Positions 7,948-16,263 of a stretch of 32,585 nt of DNA are shown in pieces. Numbering within the stretch: position 1 is the stretch's first letter; each line of letters opens with the position of its first letter. Origin of the DNA: Streptomyces sp. AV19 (GTDB lineage Bacteria; Actinomycetota; Actinomycetes; Streptomycetales; Streptomycetaceae); contig NZ_JAEAMR010000014.1 of assembly GCF_015999245.1 (NCBI RefSeq), forward strand, positions 1 through 32,585, in the 5' to 3' direction. A model generated the notes under the pieces. It saw only the letters and a list, made by a program, of their open reading frames with translations, did no database searches and was not told the origin of the DNA. The translations under genes were made by a program, and so were the position numbers.

Positions 7948-9951
7948 TTGACTGGCTTAGCCGACCGCAGGCCTCAGCCCGCAACCGCCGTCACCAGGGA
8001 TGTGAACGCCGCGGTCCACGTCCCGCCGCCGGATCAGGATGCCGAGGCGGCGCTCGCCGCGCAGGGGCTGATCGCGGCGCTGCCCGCCGACTTCACCGTC
8101 GAACGGGACGGCGGCCACCTCCCCGCGTGGAGCCTGGGCCCGTATCAGTTCCTCACCGGCGAGGCGCCCGACACGGTCAACCCCAGCCTGTGGCGGAACG
8201 CGCTGCTGAACATGAACACCGGGCTGTTCGAGGTCGTCCCGGATGCCGTCTACCAGGTGCGGGGGATGGACCTGTCCAACATCTCCTTCCTGGAGGACCC
8301 CACCGGCGCCTCCCAGGAGATCGTGGTGGTGGACCCCCTGATCAGCGAGGAGTGCGCGGCCGCGGCACTCGGGCTCTACCGCGGGCACCGCGGCCGGGAC
8401 CGGAAGATCCGCGCGGTGATCTTCACCCACTCCCACCTCGACCACTACGGCGGTGTGCTGGGTCTCTTCCCCGACCGGGAACTGCCGGAGGGGGTGGACA
8501 TCATCGCCCCGGAGGGGTTCCTGGAGCACGCGGTGAGCGAGAACGTCTACGCCGGCAACGCCATGCAGCGCCGGGCGCTGTTCATGTACGGCGCGCTGCT
8601 GGAACGGTCCGCCCAGGGGCAGGTGGACGCCGGACTGGGCAAGTACAACTCCACCGGCCTGGCCGGCCTGCTGCCCCCGACATACACCGTCACCTCCGAT
8701 GTCGCCAGGCCCGGGCATGTCGTGTCCTTCGGTCCGGTGAACCTGGAGTTCCAGCTCACCCCGGGCACGGAGGCCCCGGCGGAGCTGAACTTCTACCTGC
8801 CCGACGTGCGCACGCTGTGCATGGCCGAGAACGCCACCCCCACCCTGCACAACCTCTACAGCCTGCGCGGGGCCCAGGTCCGTGACGCCAAGGCGTGGTC
8901 GGAGTACCTCCGCCAGTCGGTGACGTGGTACGGCCACCGTTCGGACGTGCTGTTCGCCAGCCACTTCTGGCCCCGCTGGAACACGGACGAGACACCCGAC
9001 GCGATCGTCTCCTTCCTGACCAGCCAGGCCGACCTGTACCGCTTCCTGCACGATCAGTCCCTGCGGCTGGCCAACCACGGCCGGACCATGACCGAGATCG
9101 CCGAGGACCTCGACGGCGCACTGCCGGAGAGCCTGGCGGGGCAGTGGTTCAACCGCGGCTACTACGGCACCGTCAACCACGACATCAAGGCCGTCTACCA
9201 GCGCTACCTCGGCTGGTACGACGGCAACGCCGCCCACCTGCACACCCTGCCCCCGGAGCAGGCCGGACCCCGCTACGTCGAGGCCATGGGCGGCGCCGCC
9301 AAGGTCGTGGACGCGGCCCGGCAGACGTACGAGAACGCCAAAAGCGCCGACGACTACCGGTGGGCCGCCGAACTGCTCAGCCACGCCGTCTTCGCCGATC
9401 CGGCCGACGACGACGCCCGCGCGCTGGAGGCCGACATCCTCGAACAGCTCGGCTACCAGGCCGAGTCCGGCCCCTGGCGCAACTTCTACCTCGCCGCCGC
9501 CCACGAACTGCGCACCCGCCCCGCCGACGGCAGGCCGCCCGAGACCCCGTCCCCGCAGATCATCACCCCGCCCGTCCTGGCCGCCATGCCGCTGGAGATG
9601 CTCGTCGACTACCTCGGCATCCGCCTCAACGGTCCCGAAGCCGCCAACCACCCCCTGACTCTCGGCCTCGTCATCACCGGTGGACTGCCCGACGACCCCA
9701 CCCAATGCACCCTCCAGCTCCGCAACGGCGTCCTCGTCCACACCCCCCACCGCGCTCGCGCGGGAACCACCGACGCCACGTACACCCTCACCCGCAGCGG
9801 GCTGAACAGCCTGGCCGTCGGTGCCGCCACTCCCGACCAGCTCAGGGACAGCGGCGACTTGATCATCACCACCGGAACCATCGACCCCCTCAACACCCTC
9901 AACGGGCTGCTGGAAACCTTCAGTTATTGGTTCGGTCTCACCACCCCCTGA
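7948..9951 (+). CDS. Linear primary-alkylsulfatase-type metallo-beta-lactamase protein
   Basis: A 667-aa protein related to SdsA1/BDS1, which hydrolyse alkyl sulfates such as dodecyl sulfate to alcohol and sulfate with two zinc ions. The metal motif THSHLDHYGG lies near residue 160. Further features are the family-typical 'MAENATPTLHNLYSLRGAQVRD' region, 'ASHFWPRWNTDE', a central helical dimerisation region (GYYGTVNHDIKAVYQRYLGWYDGN), and a C-terminal SCP2-like domain (about residues 535-667) that presents the hydrophobic substrate. I chose TTG at 7948 because GAGGAGA lies 8 nt upstream. No signal peptide is seen, so it is likely cytoplasmic, unlike secreted SdsA1. Its last 28 bp overlap the 3' end of the oppositely oriented rmlC. 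A role in the adjacent lipid-like pathway is possible but unproven. Confidence 0.88.
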   Translation: MTGLADRRPQPATAVTRDVNAAVHVPPPDQDAEAALAAQGLIAALPADFTVERDGGHLPAWSLGPYQFLTGEAPDTVNPSLWRNALLNMNTGLFEVVPDAVYQVRGMDLSNISFLEDPTGASQEIVVVDPLISEECAAAALGLYRGHRGRDRKIRAVIFTHSHLDHYGGVLGLFPDRELPEGVDIIAPEGFLEHAVSENVYAGNAMQRRALFMYGALLERSAQGQVDAGLGKYNSTGLAGLLPPTYTVTSDVARPGHVVSFGPVNLEFQLTPGTEAPAELNFYLPDVRTLCMAENATPTLHNLYSLRGAQVRDAKAWSEYLRQSVTWYGHRSDVLFASHFWPRWNTDETPDAIVSFLTSQADLYRFLHDQSLRLANHGRTMTEIAEDLDGALPESLAGQWFNRGYYGTVNHDIKAVYQRYLGWYDGNAAHLHTLPPEQAGPRYVEAMGGAAKVVDAARQTYENAKSADDYRWAAELLSHAVFADPADDDARALEADILEQLGYQAESGPWRNFYLAAAHELRTRPADGRPPETPSPQIITPPVLAAMPLEMLVDYLGIRLNGPEAANHPLTLGLVITGGLPDDPTQCTLQLRNGVLVHTPHRARAGTTDATYTLTRSGLNSLAVGAATPDQLRDSGDLIITTGTIDPLNTLNGLLETFSYWFGLTTP

Positions 9952-10565
9952 GCTGACCACAAGCTGGTGCCGTGACCGCGCGGTCGGCGGCCGTACGCCA
10001 CGCACTCCTCGTACGACGGCAGGATTCCCGCCTCCTCGGCCTCCCGCAGGGTCGGCGCGGCGGCGTCCTTCGGCGACAGCGCGGGGGTGATGCCGTCCGG
10101 CCACGCGATGGCCAGCGACGGGTCGAAGGGGTGCAGGCCGTGTTCGCGCTCGGGGGCGTAGGGCTCGGAGCACAGGTACACCACCGTCGCGTCGTCGGTG
10201 AGGGCGACGAAGGCGTGGCCGAGGCCCTCGGCGAGGTAGAGGGAACGGCGGTTGGTCTCGTCGAGTTCGACCGCCTCCCAACTCCCGTACGTCGGGCTGC
10301 CCGTGCGGACGTCGACCACGACGTCGAGGATCGCTCCGCGCGGGCACGTCACGTACTTCGCCTGGCCCGGTGGCACGTCGGCGAAGTGCACTCCGCGCAC
10401 GACCCCTCGGCGGGAGACCGAGACGTTCATCTGCGCGAGGTCCATCGGACGGCCGAGCCGGCGGGTGAACTCGTCGGCTCTGTACGCCTCGTGGAAGGTG
10501 CCGCGGGCGTCGGGGTGGACGGTCGGGGTGTGGAGCCAGGCTCCCTCGATGGGCAGTGGTTTCAC
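9924..10565 (-). CDS. rmlC: dTDP-4-dehydrorhamnose 3,5-epimerase
   Basis: A 213-aa cupin-fold enzyme that epimerises dTDP-4-keto-6-deoxyglucose at C3 and C5 to dTDP-4-keto-L-rhamnose. Visible family marks are 'HPDARGTFHEAYR', the active-site His in 'GVVRGVHFAD', 'QAKYVTCPRGAILDVVVDVR' with the catalytic Asp region, 'EGLGHAFVALTDDATVVYLCSEPYAPEREHG' and 'FDPSLAIAWP'. The GTG start at 10565 overlaps the rmlD stop (GTGA), with GGGAGGA just upstream. It is the last gene of the long leftward operon. The last 20 or so residues (GHGTSLWSAQGVVRPNQ) do not look like the family and lie antisense to the sulfatase stop, suggesting the original stop was lost. Confidence 0.92.
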   Translation of the reverse strand: MKPLPIEGAWLHTPTVHPDARGTFHEAYRADEFTRRLGRPMDLAQMNVSVSRRGVVRGVHFADVPPGQAKYVTCPRGAILDVVVDVRTGSPTYGSWEAVELDETNRRSLYLAEGLGHAFVALTDDATVVYLCSEPYAPEREHGLHPFDPSLAIAWPDGITPALSPKDAAAPTLREAEEAGILPSYEECVAYGRRPRGHGTSLWSAQGVVRPNQ

Positions 10566-11422
10566 GCGGTCCTCCCGGGAAGGCCGAGGGCTGGCCAGGC
10601 GGCGTGCAGGGCCTCGCGCCAGTGCCGGAGGGGTGGCAGTCCTACGGCGGCCCAGCGGGCGTGGGCGAGCGTGGAGTTGGCCGGGCGGGGGGTCGGTCTG
10701 GGTATGTCGACGGTGGTGACGGGGCGTACGCGGTCCGGGTCGGCGCCGAGGAGGGTGAAGACCTCGCGGGCGAGGCCGTACCACGTCGTCCCGCCCGCGC
10801 AGGTGGCGTGCAGCACGCCCGGGAAGGGTGGGAGGGAGGCGATGCGCGCCGCCACGTCGGCGGTCCAGGTGGGCTGGCCGTACTGGTCGGCGACGACGTC
10901 GACCGGGCCGTCGCCGGACGCCAACCCCGCCATGGTGGCGACGAAGTTCGGGCCGTGGGCGCCGTAGAGCCAGGCCGTGCGCAGCACGGTGCCGGTCTCG
11001 GGGAGTGTTTCCAACACCGCCTGTTCACCGGCGAGTTTGGTGCGGCCGTAGGCCGTGCGGGGGTGGGTGGGGGCGTTCTCGGCGTACGGGGCGTCGGCGT
11101 CGCCCGCGAAGACGTAGTCGGTCGAGATGTGGACGAGCCGGGCGCCGGTGGCGGCGCAGGTCTCGGCGAGGTGCCGGGGGCCGTCGGCGTTGACGCGGTG
11201 CGCGGCCGGCTCGTCGTGCTCGGCGGCGTCGACGGCCGTGTACGCGGCGCAGTTGACGACCGTGCGCGGACGAAGGGAAGCGAAGGCGGAGCGGACGGCG
11301 GACGGGCGGGTGATGTCGAGGGCGTCGCGGCCGAGCGGTACGACGTCGTGGCCGGCGGCCCGCAGCGCGGCGGTGACGTCGCGGCCGAGCATGCCGCGCG
11401 CCCCGGTGATCAGGTAGGTCAT
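10562..11422 (-). CDS. rmlD: dTDP-4-dehydrorhamnose reductase
   Basis: A 286-aa short-chain dehydrogenase-type enzyme that reduces dTDP-4-keto-L-rhamnose with NAD(P)H to dTDP-L-rhamnose. The N-terminal nucleotide-binding loop TGARGMLG, 'VVNCAAYTAVDAAE', the 'STDYVFAGD' segment, the YGRTK catalytic Tyr/Lys pair and 'RTAWLYGAHGPNFVATM' are all present, with a normal C-terminus. ATG 11422 overlaps the rmlB stop by four bases, and its own TGA overlaps the rmlC start. It completes the rhamnose nucleotide pathway within the operon. Confidence 0.94.
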   Translation of the reverse strand: MTYLITGARGMLGRDVTAALRAAGHDVVPLGRDALDITRPSAVRSAFASLRPRTVVNCAAYTAVDAAEHDEPAAHRVNADGPRHLAETCAATGARLVHISTDYVFAGDADAPYAENAPTHPRTAYGRTKLAGEQAVLETLPETGTVLRTAWLYGAHGPNFVATMAGLASGDGPVDVVADQYGQPTWTADVAARIASLPPFPGVLHATCAGGTTWYGLAREVFTLLGADPDRVRPVTTVDIPRPTPRPANSTLAHARWAAVGLPPLRHWREALHAAWPALGLPGRTA

Positions 11423-12399
11423 CGGGTCAGCGGCTCCCACCGTGCGCGGTTCTCGCGGTACCAGGCGACTGTGGCGGCGAGCCCGGTGGCGAAGCCGGTG
11501 CGCGGCCGGTAGCCGAGCTCGTCGCGGGCGCGGGTCCAGTCGAGGGAGTAGCGGCGGTCGTGGCCCTTGCGGTCGGGGACGTGGCGCACCCGCTCCCAGC
11601 CCGCGCCGCAGGCGTCCAGGAGCAGTCCGGTCAGCTCCTTGTTGGTGAGCTCGGTGCCGCCGCCGAGGTGGTACACGCGGCCGGAACGGCCCCGGGTGCG
11701 GGCGAGTTCGACGCCCCGGCAGTGGTCGTCCACGTGGAGCCAGTCGCGCACGCAGGAGCCGTCGCCGTACAGCGGCACGTCGTGCCCGTCGAGGAGGCGG
11801 GTGGCGAAGAGCGGGACGATCTTCTCGGGGAACTGGCGCGGCCCGTAGTTGTTCGAGCAGCGGGTGACGCGCACGTCGAGGCCGTGGGTGTGGTGGCAGG
11901 CCAGGGCGAGGAGGTCGGCGGACGCCTTGGAGGCGGCGTAGGGGGAGTTGGGGGCCAGGGGCTGGTCCTCGGTCCACGAGCCGTGGTCGATGGAGCCGTA
12001 CACCTCGTCGGTGGAGACGTGGACGAACGTGCGGACGCCGTGGCGCACGGCCGCGTCGAGGAGCGTCTGGGTGCCCAGCGTGTTGGTCCGTGTGAAGCCG
12101 GTGCCGCCGTCGATGGAACGGTCGACGTGGGACTCGGCGGCGAAGTGCACGATCTCGTCGTGTGCGGCGGCCAGTTGGCCGACGAGGCCGGGGTCGCAGA
12201 TGTCGCCGCGCACGAACGTGAGGCGCGGATCGGCGCGTACGGGGCCGAGGTTGGTGAGGGAGCCTGCGTAGGTGAGCTTGTCGAGGACCGTGACGGCGAG
12301 GTCGCCGGGGCCCTCGGGGCCGAGCAGCATGCGGACGTAGGCGGAGCCGATGAAGCCGGCGCCGCCGGTGACCAGGAGGCGTGGAGCGATGGTGGTCAT
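11419..12399 (-). CDS. rmlB: dTDP-glucose 4,6-dehydratase
   Basis: A 326-aa extended SDR enzyme that converts dTDP-glucose to dTDP-4-keto-6-deoxyglucose using bound NAD+. The features are 'LLVTGGAGFIGSAYVR' (NAD-binding TGGAGFIG), 'HFAAESHVDRSI', the 'STDEVYGS' segment whose Asp-Glu pair drives water elimination, YAASK (catalytic Tyr/Lys), 'TRCSNNYGPRQFPEK' and 'WLHVDDHCRGV'. Length is typical. ATG 12399 overlaps the rmlA stop (ATGA), and its stop overlaps rmlD. The gene order rmlA-rmlB-rmlD-rmlC is a dedicated cassette, in line with sugar supply for a secondary metabolite. Confidence 0.95.
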   Translation of the reverse strand: MTTIAPRLLVTGGAGFIGSAYVRMLLGPEGPGDLAVTVLDKLTYAGSLTNLGPVRADPRLTFVRGDICDPGLVGQLAAAHDEIVHFAAESHVDRSIDGGTGFTRTNTLGTQTLLDAAVRHGVRTFVHVSTDEVYGSIDHGSWTEDQPLAPNSPYAASKASADLLALACHHTHGLDVRVTRCSNNYGPRQFPEKIVPLFATRLLDGHDVPLYGDGSCVRDWLHVDDHCRGVELARTRGRSGRVYHLGGGTELTNKELTGLLLDACGAGWERVRHVPDRKGHDRRYSLDWTRARDELGYRPRTGFATGLAATVAWYRENRARWEPLTR

Positions 12400-13463
12400 G
12401 CGTGGATCTGGACCTTGCTGTGGTCGCCGAGTACCAGGCGGTGCGCGGCGGGGACCTGGGGGGCGGGGGTGACGCTGGCCTCGCGGCCGATGAGGGACGC
12501 CTCGACGCGGCGCACGCCGTCGATGAGGGCGCCGCGCAGCACGATCGAGAACTCGATCTCGCTGTCGCGGAGTTCGCAGTCCTCGGCGATGGAGGTGTAC
12601 GGGCCGACGTAGGAGCCGGTGATCGTCGTTCCGGAGCCGATGACGGCGGGGCCGACGATCCGCGAGGCGGTCACGCGCGCGCCGGCCTCGACGACGACGC
12701 GGCCGATCAGTTCGGAGGCGGCGTCGACGGTGCCGTCCACGCGGGTGGCGAGGGTGTCGAGGACGGAGCGGTTGACCTCCAGCATGTCGGCGACGTTGCC
12801 GGTGTCCTTCCAGTAGCCGGTGACGCGGGTGGAGCGGACCCGGTGGCCGGTGTCGAGAAGCCACTGCAGGGCGTCGGTGATCTCCAGCTCGCCGCGGGCC
12901 GAGGGCGTGATGGCGCGTACGGCTTCGTGGACGGCGGGGGTGAAGAGGTAGACGCCGACGAGGGCGAGGTCGCTGCGGGGCGCGGCGGGCTTCTCCTCCA
13001 GGCCCACGACCCGTCCCTCGGCGTCGAGTTCGGCGACGCCGAAGGCGCTCGGGTCGCTCACCTCGGTGAGCAGGATCTGCGCGTCGGGGCGTTCGGCGCG
13101 GAACTCCTCGACGAGCGCGGTGATGCCCCCGACGACGAAGTTGTCGCCGAGGTACATCACGAAGTCGTCGTCCCCGAGGAATTGACGTGCCGTCAGGACG
13201 GCGTGGGCGAGCCCCAGGGGTTGTTCCTGCGGGATGTAGGTGACGCGGATACCGAAGCGGGAGCCGTCGCCGAGCGCGGCGCGGATGTCGCGTGCCGTGT
13301 CGCCGACGACGACGCCCACCTCGGTGATGCCCGCGTCGCGGATCGCCTCGATCCCGTAGAAGAGGACGGGCTTGTTGGCGACGGGCAGCAGCTGTTTGGC
13401 GGCGGTGTGGGTGATGGGGCGCAGCCGGCTGCCGGTGCCGCCGGCGAGTACGAGGGCCTTCAT
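12396..13463 (-). CDS. rmlA: Glucose-1-phosphate thymidylyltransferase (long form)
   Basis: A 355-aa enzyme joining glucose-1-phosphate and dTTP to dTDP-glucose. The N-terminal signature 'LVLAGGTGSRLRPITHTAAKQLLPVANKP' and 'VMYLGDNFV' with the metal-binding Asp are clear, as are 'GVAELDAEGRVVGLEEKP' and 'VTGYWKDTGNVADMLEVN'. The roughly 90-residue extension after residue 260 has a left-handed beta-helix hexapeptide pattern (VVVEAGARVTASRIVGPAVIG...). This marks it as the StrD-like long subtype usual in antibiotic sugar pathways, as opposed to the about 290-aa housekeeping RmlA. ATG 13463 overlaps the stop of the phosphopantetheinyl-transferase-like gene. Confidence 0.94.
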   Translation of the reverse strand: MKALVLAGGTGSRLRPITHTAAKQLLPVANKPVLFYGIEAIRDAGITEVGVVVGDTARDIRAALGDGSRFGIRVTYIPQEQPLGLAHAVLTARQFLGDDDFVMYLGDNFVVGGITALVEEFRAERPDAQILLTEVSDPSAFGVAELDAEGRVVGLEEKPAAPRSDLALVGVYLFTPAVHEAVRAITPSARGELEITDALQWLLDTGHRVRSTRVTGYWKDTGNVADMLEVNRSVLDTLATRVDGTVDAASELIGRVVVEAGARVTASRIVGPAVIGSGTTITGSYVGPYTSIAEDCELRDSEIEFSIVLRGALIDGVRRVEASLIGREASVTPAPQVPAAHRLVLGDHSKVQIHA

Positions 13464-14053
13464 GGGCGGACGCTCCTGCGGGACGAGAGGTGGTGCAGCA
13501 CCCGCACGCGGAACGCGAGCGGGCGGGCGGCGGCGACGGCGAGGTGGGCCGCGGGCGCGACGGGGCCGGTGGGGGTGCTCAGCAGCCACAGGCCGTCGTG
13601 GCAGCGGCGCCAGCCCGGCCGCCAGGCGGGCGGGGGCGGGACGCTGTCGGGGCGGCGGCCGGCCGTGCCCCGGGCCTTGAGCAGGGCCTCCACCTCGGCC
13701 CAGGTGCGCAGGTCCGGCGCCGGGACCTCCTCGTCCGGTCCGGCCCCGGCGGCCAGGACGCGCCCGAGCCAGCGCAGCGCCGCCGGGCGGCGGCACTCGC
13801 GCTGGAGGTCGACGCCGATGTGGACGCCCTCGGCGAGCAGGGCGGCCCCGGCCGGGCCGGTGTGCGAGACGGTGGCCCGCCAGGAGGTGCCCGGCCAGTG
13901 CCAGCCGCGTTCGTCCCGGGCCGCGCGCAGGCCGCGCAGCCCTGGGACGTACCCGGCCGCCGCCTCGACCAGCGCGCGGCCCGCCGGGCTGCGGGCGCGC
14001 CCGAAGGCGTCGGCCGGCATCCCGGGCGCCCGGGCCAGCAGGAGCACGCTCAC
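13460..14053 (-). CDS. Divergent 4'-phosphopantetheinyl-transferase-like protein
   Basis: A 197-aa product from a GTG (14053) overlapping the permease stop. The core resembles Sfp/AcpT-type enzymes that load phosphopantetheine from CoA onto carrier-protein serines: 'WPGTSWRATVSHTG' (the S-H-T/S-x motif), then 'VHIGVDLQRECRRPA' where Asp82 is the first metal ligand, then 'RTWAEVEALLKARG'. The canonical pattern is GVDvE and W-x-x-K-E-A-x-x-K. Here the second acidic metal ligand is Gln84 and the Lys of KEA is Val121, while Glu122 and Lys126 remain. The last 60 residues are a typical beta-rich C-terminal half. It could be the dedicated activator of the operon's ACP, or a catalytically weakened relative. 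The assignment rests on motif spacing alone. Confidence 0.7.
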   Translation of the reverse strand: MSVLLLARAPGMPADAFGRARSPAGRALVEAAAGYVPGLRGLRAARDERGWHWPGTSWRATVSHTGPAGAALLAEGVHIGVDLQRECRRPAALRWLGRVLAAGAGPDEEVPAPDLRTWAEVEALLKARGTAGRRPDSVPPPPAWRPGWRRCHDGLWLLSTPTGPVAPAAHLAVAAARPLAFRVRVLHHLSSRRSVRP

Positions 14054-15261
14054 CGCAGGAACCGGAACCTGGGCACGGCCAGGGCCAGGAAGGCGACGGC
14101 CAGGCCGCAGAGGATCCCGGTCGCGGGCAGCACGTCCGTGACCCCCGCGCCGCGCACCAGGACGTCCTGGTAGGCCGTCAATGCCTGCCCCTGCGGGGTG
14201 AATTGCGCCACCGACTTCATGAAGTCCGGCATGAACACCAGCGGCACCATGCAGCCGCCGAGCGCCGCCAGCACCAGGACCGCGATCGTGCCGAGCCCGC
14301 TGACCTGCGAGTCGGTACGGGCCCAGGCGGCCAGCAGGACGCCCAGCGAGCAGGCGCACAACGCCAGGGCGAGCGTGACCGGGATCAGGGCCAGCGGGTG
14401 GTCGCCGAGCGACATGCCGAAGGCGAGGTTGCCGAACGCGGTGAGCAGGACCACCTGGACGATGGTGATCAGGGCGTACGGCAGGATCTTGCCCAGCAGC
14501 AGCCGCGAGCGCGGCAGCGGCGTCGACAGCAGGCGGCGGAAGGTGCCCTCGCGGCGCTCCGTCATGATCGAGCCGGCCATCGTGGTGACGATGAAGAAGA
14601 CGTACATCACGGTGTAGCCGGGGACGTTCTGCTGGAAGACCGTCGGGTATTTGGTCTGCTTGGTGCCGGCGGGGAAGCGCGTGTCGGCGGCGGTGTCGGC
14701 CTGCTGCTTGCGCAACGCCTCGATCTCGCCGCTCAACTTCCGTTTCGCGGCGGGGTCCTTGGCGGTGGCCAGCTGCGCGGAGAGCGCGGTGACGGCGTGC
14801 TGTTTCGTCGCGACGAGGTCCGCGGTCGCCTTGAGGGCGGCCTCCAGGGGCTGGACGACCTGGCCGGAGGCGGCCGGGTCGACCACGAAGCCCACCCGGG
14901 GCGTGCGCCCGGCGGCCGTGTCGCGCGACCAGCCGGCGGGGACGACCAGGGCGAGCGTGCTCCTGCCGGTCCGGACGAGGCGGTCGGCGTCCGTCTCGCT
15001 GAGGGCCTTCCCCCCGCTGCTGGTGACCAGTTCGAGGTCCTTGCTCCCGCCGAGGGCCGCGACCAGGGCGCGGCCGGCCTCCTTCCCGTCGTGGTCGACG
15101 ACGGCCACCTTGACCTTGGCGGTCTCGCCGAGGCCGGCGAAGGCCTGCCCGAGTGCCAGGCTCATCACGCTGATGAACAGCAGGGGGGAGAGGAACAGCG
15201 TGAGGATCGCCGCCCGGTCGCGCAGGACGACGGCGAGCTCTTTGCGGATCACGGTGAACAT
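14050..15261 (-). CDS. ABC-2 type transporter permease
   Basis: A 403-aa membrane subunit of an exporter. The topology is of the ABC-2/YhgE-like type: one N-terminal helix (residues about 17-37), a large extracytoplasmic domain of about 150 residues including a Lys/Ala-rich predicted coiled coil (TADLVATKQHAVTALSAQLA), then five or six C-terminal helices starting at 'VMYVFFIVTTMAGSIM'. A cytoplasmic coupling segment 'TERREGTFRRLLSTPLPRSRLLLGK' is characteristic. Its ATG directly abuts the TGA of the ATPase gene, and the next gene overlaps its stop. With the ATPase it should export the pathway product or a lipid-linked form. Confidence 0.9.
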   Translation of the reverse strand: MFTVIRKELAVVLRDRAAILTLFLSPLLFISVMSLALGQAFAGLGETAKVKVAVVDHDGKEAGRALVAALGGSKDLELVTSSGGKALSETDADRLVRTGRSTLALVVPAGWSRDTAAGRTPRVGFVVDPAASGQVVQPLEAALKATADLVATKQHAVTALSAQLATAKDPAAKRKLSGEIEALRKQQADTAADTRFPAGTKQTKYPTVFQQNVPGYTVMYVFFIVTTMAGSIMTERREGTFRRLLSTPLPRSRLLLGKILPYALITIVQVVLLTAFGNLAFGMSLGDHPLALIPVTLALALCACSLGVLLAAWARTDSQVSGLGTIAVLVLAALGGCMVPLVFMPDFMKSVAQFTPQGQALTAYQDVLVRGAGVTDVLPATGILCGLAVAFLALAVPRFRFLR

Positions 15262-16263
15262 TCAGGAACCGTCCCTGATCGCGCGGCCGGTGAGCTGGAG
15301 GAAGAGGGATTCGAGGTCGGGCCGGTCCAGCCGCAGACCGGTCAGCGGGAGGTGGTGCCGGCGGGCCAGGTCCGTGACCGCGCCGAGCGCGCCCGCCAGG
15401 TCGCGGGCCGTGATGACGAGGGCCTCGCCGCCGGGGACGTCCTCGGTCTCCACCCGCCCGTGGGCGGCCAGTCGGTCCCGTACGGCCTCGGGGGCGCCGC
15501 CGGGCAGCTCCCAGCGCAGGAGTCCGTCGCCGAGGGGCGCGACGAGTGCGGCGCGGGTGCCCTCGGCGAGCATGCGGCCGCGGTCGATGATGACGATGCG
15601 GTCGCAGAGCTGCTCGACCTCGGGCATGTAGTGGCTCGTGTAGACCACGGACATGCCCAGTTCGCGGCGGAGCCGCAGCACGGTCTCGAAGATCAGGCCG
15701 CGGCTCTGGGCGTCGACGCCGACCGTCGGCTCGTCCAGGAAGACGAGCCGGGGCCGGTGCAGGAGGCCGGCGGCGATGTTGAGACGGCGCTGCATGCCCC
15801 CGGAGTAGGAGGAGACGGTGTCGGCCGCGCGGTCGGTCAGCCCGACCACTTCCAGCGCCCAGTCGACGCGTTCGGAGCGGACCGCGCCGCGCAGGCCCTG
15901 CACCCCGGCGAAGAACCGCAGGTTCTGACGGGCCGTCAGGCTCGGGTAGAGGGCGATCTCCTGGGGGACCACGCCGATGCGGGACTTGGCCGTACGGGCC
16001 GTCCGGCCGCCGAGGGCGAGCCCGTCGATGGTGACGGTGCCCCGGTCCGGCGGCAGGATGCCGGTGAGCATGGCGATGGCCGTGGACTTGCCCGCCCCGT
16101 TGGGGCCGAGGAACCCGAGGATCTCGCCCGCGCCGACCCGCAGCGACAGGTCGTCGACGACCGTGCGGGTGCCGAAGGTCTTCGTCAGGCCCTCGGCCGT
16201 GAGGACGTCGTCGTCCCGGTCGAGGGCCGCCGGCTGCGGTATCAGCCCTTGCACCGCGCTCAT
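15262..16263 (-). CDS. ABC transporter ATP-binding protein (DrrA-like)
   Basis: A 333-aa cytoplasmic ATPase powering the adjacent permease. It shows Walker A GPNGAGKST, the Q-loop 'GVVPQEIALYPSLTARQNL', signature 'SYSGGMQRRL', Walker B 'RLVFLDEP' followed by 'TVGVDAQSR', and the H-loop 'VVYTSHYMPEVEQLCD'. The C-terminal 90 residues form the extra domain usual in daunorubicin-resistance-type exporters. ATG 16263 overlaps the ketosynthase stop (ATGA). The position inside the operon points to export of, and self-resistance to, the product, not nutrient uptake. Confidence 0.93.
   Translation of the reverse strand: MSAVQGLIPQPAALDRDDDVLTAEGLTKTFGTRTVVDDLSLRVGAGEILGFLGPNGAGKSTAIAMLTGILPPDRGTVTIDGLALGGRTARTAKSRIGVVPQEIALYPSLTARQNLRFFAGVQGLRGAVRSERVDWALEVVGLTDRAADTVSSYSGGMQRRLNIAAGLLHRPRLVFLDEPTVGVDAQSRGLIFETVLRLRRELGMSVVYTSHYMPEVEQLCDRIVIIDRGRMLAEGTRAALVAPLGDGLLRWELPGGAPEAVRDRLAAHGRVETEDVPGGEALVITARDLAGALGAVTDLARRHHLPLTGLRLDRPDLESLFLQLTGRAIRDGS

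Noticed and set aside
7957..10347. 796-codon minus-strand frame across the alkylsulfatase
   Set aside because: The plus strand encodes a full-length enzyme with catalytic motifs; the antisense product is repetitive Val/Gly/Glu sequence.
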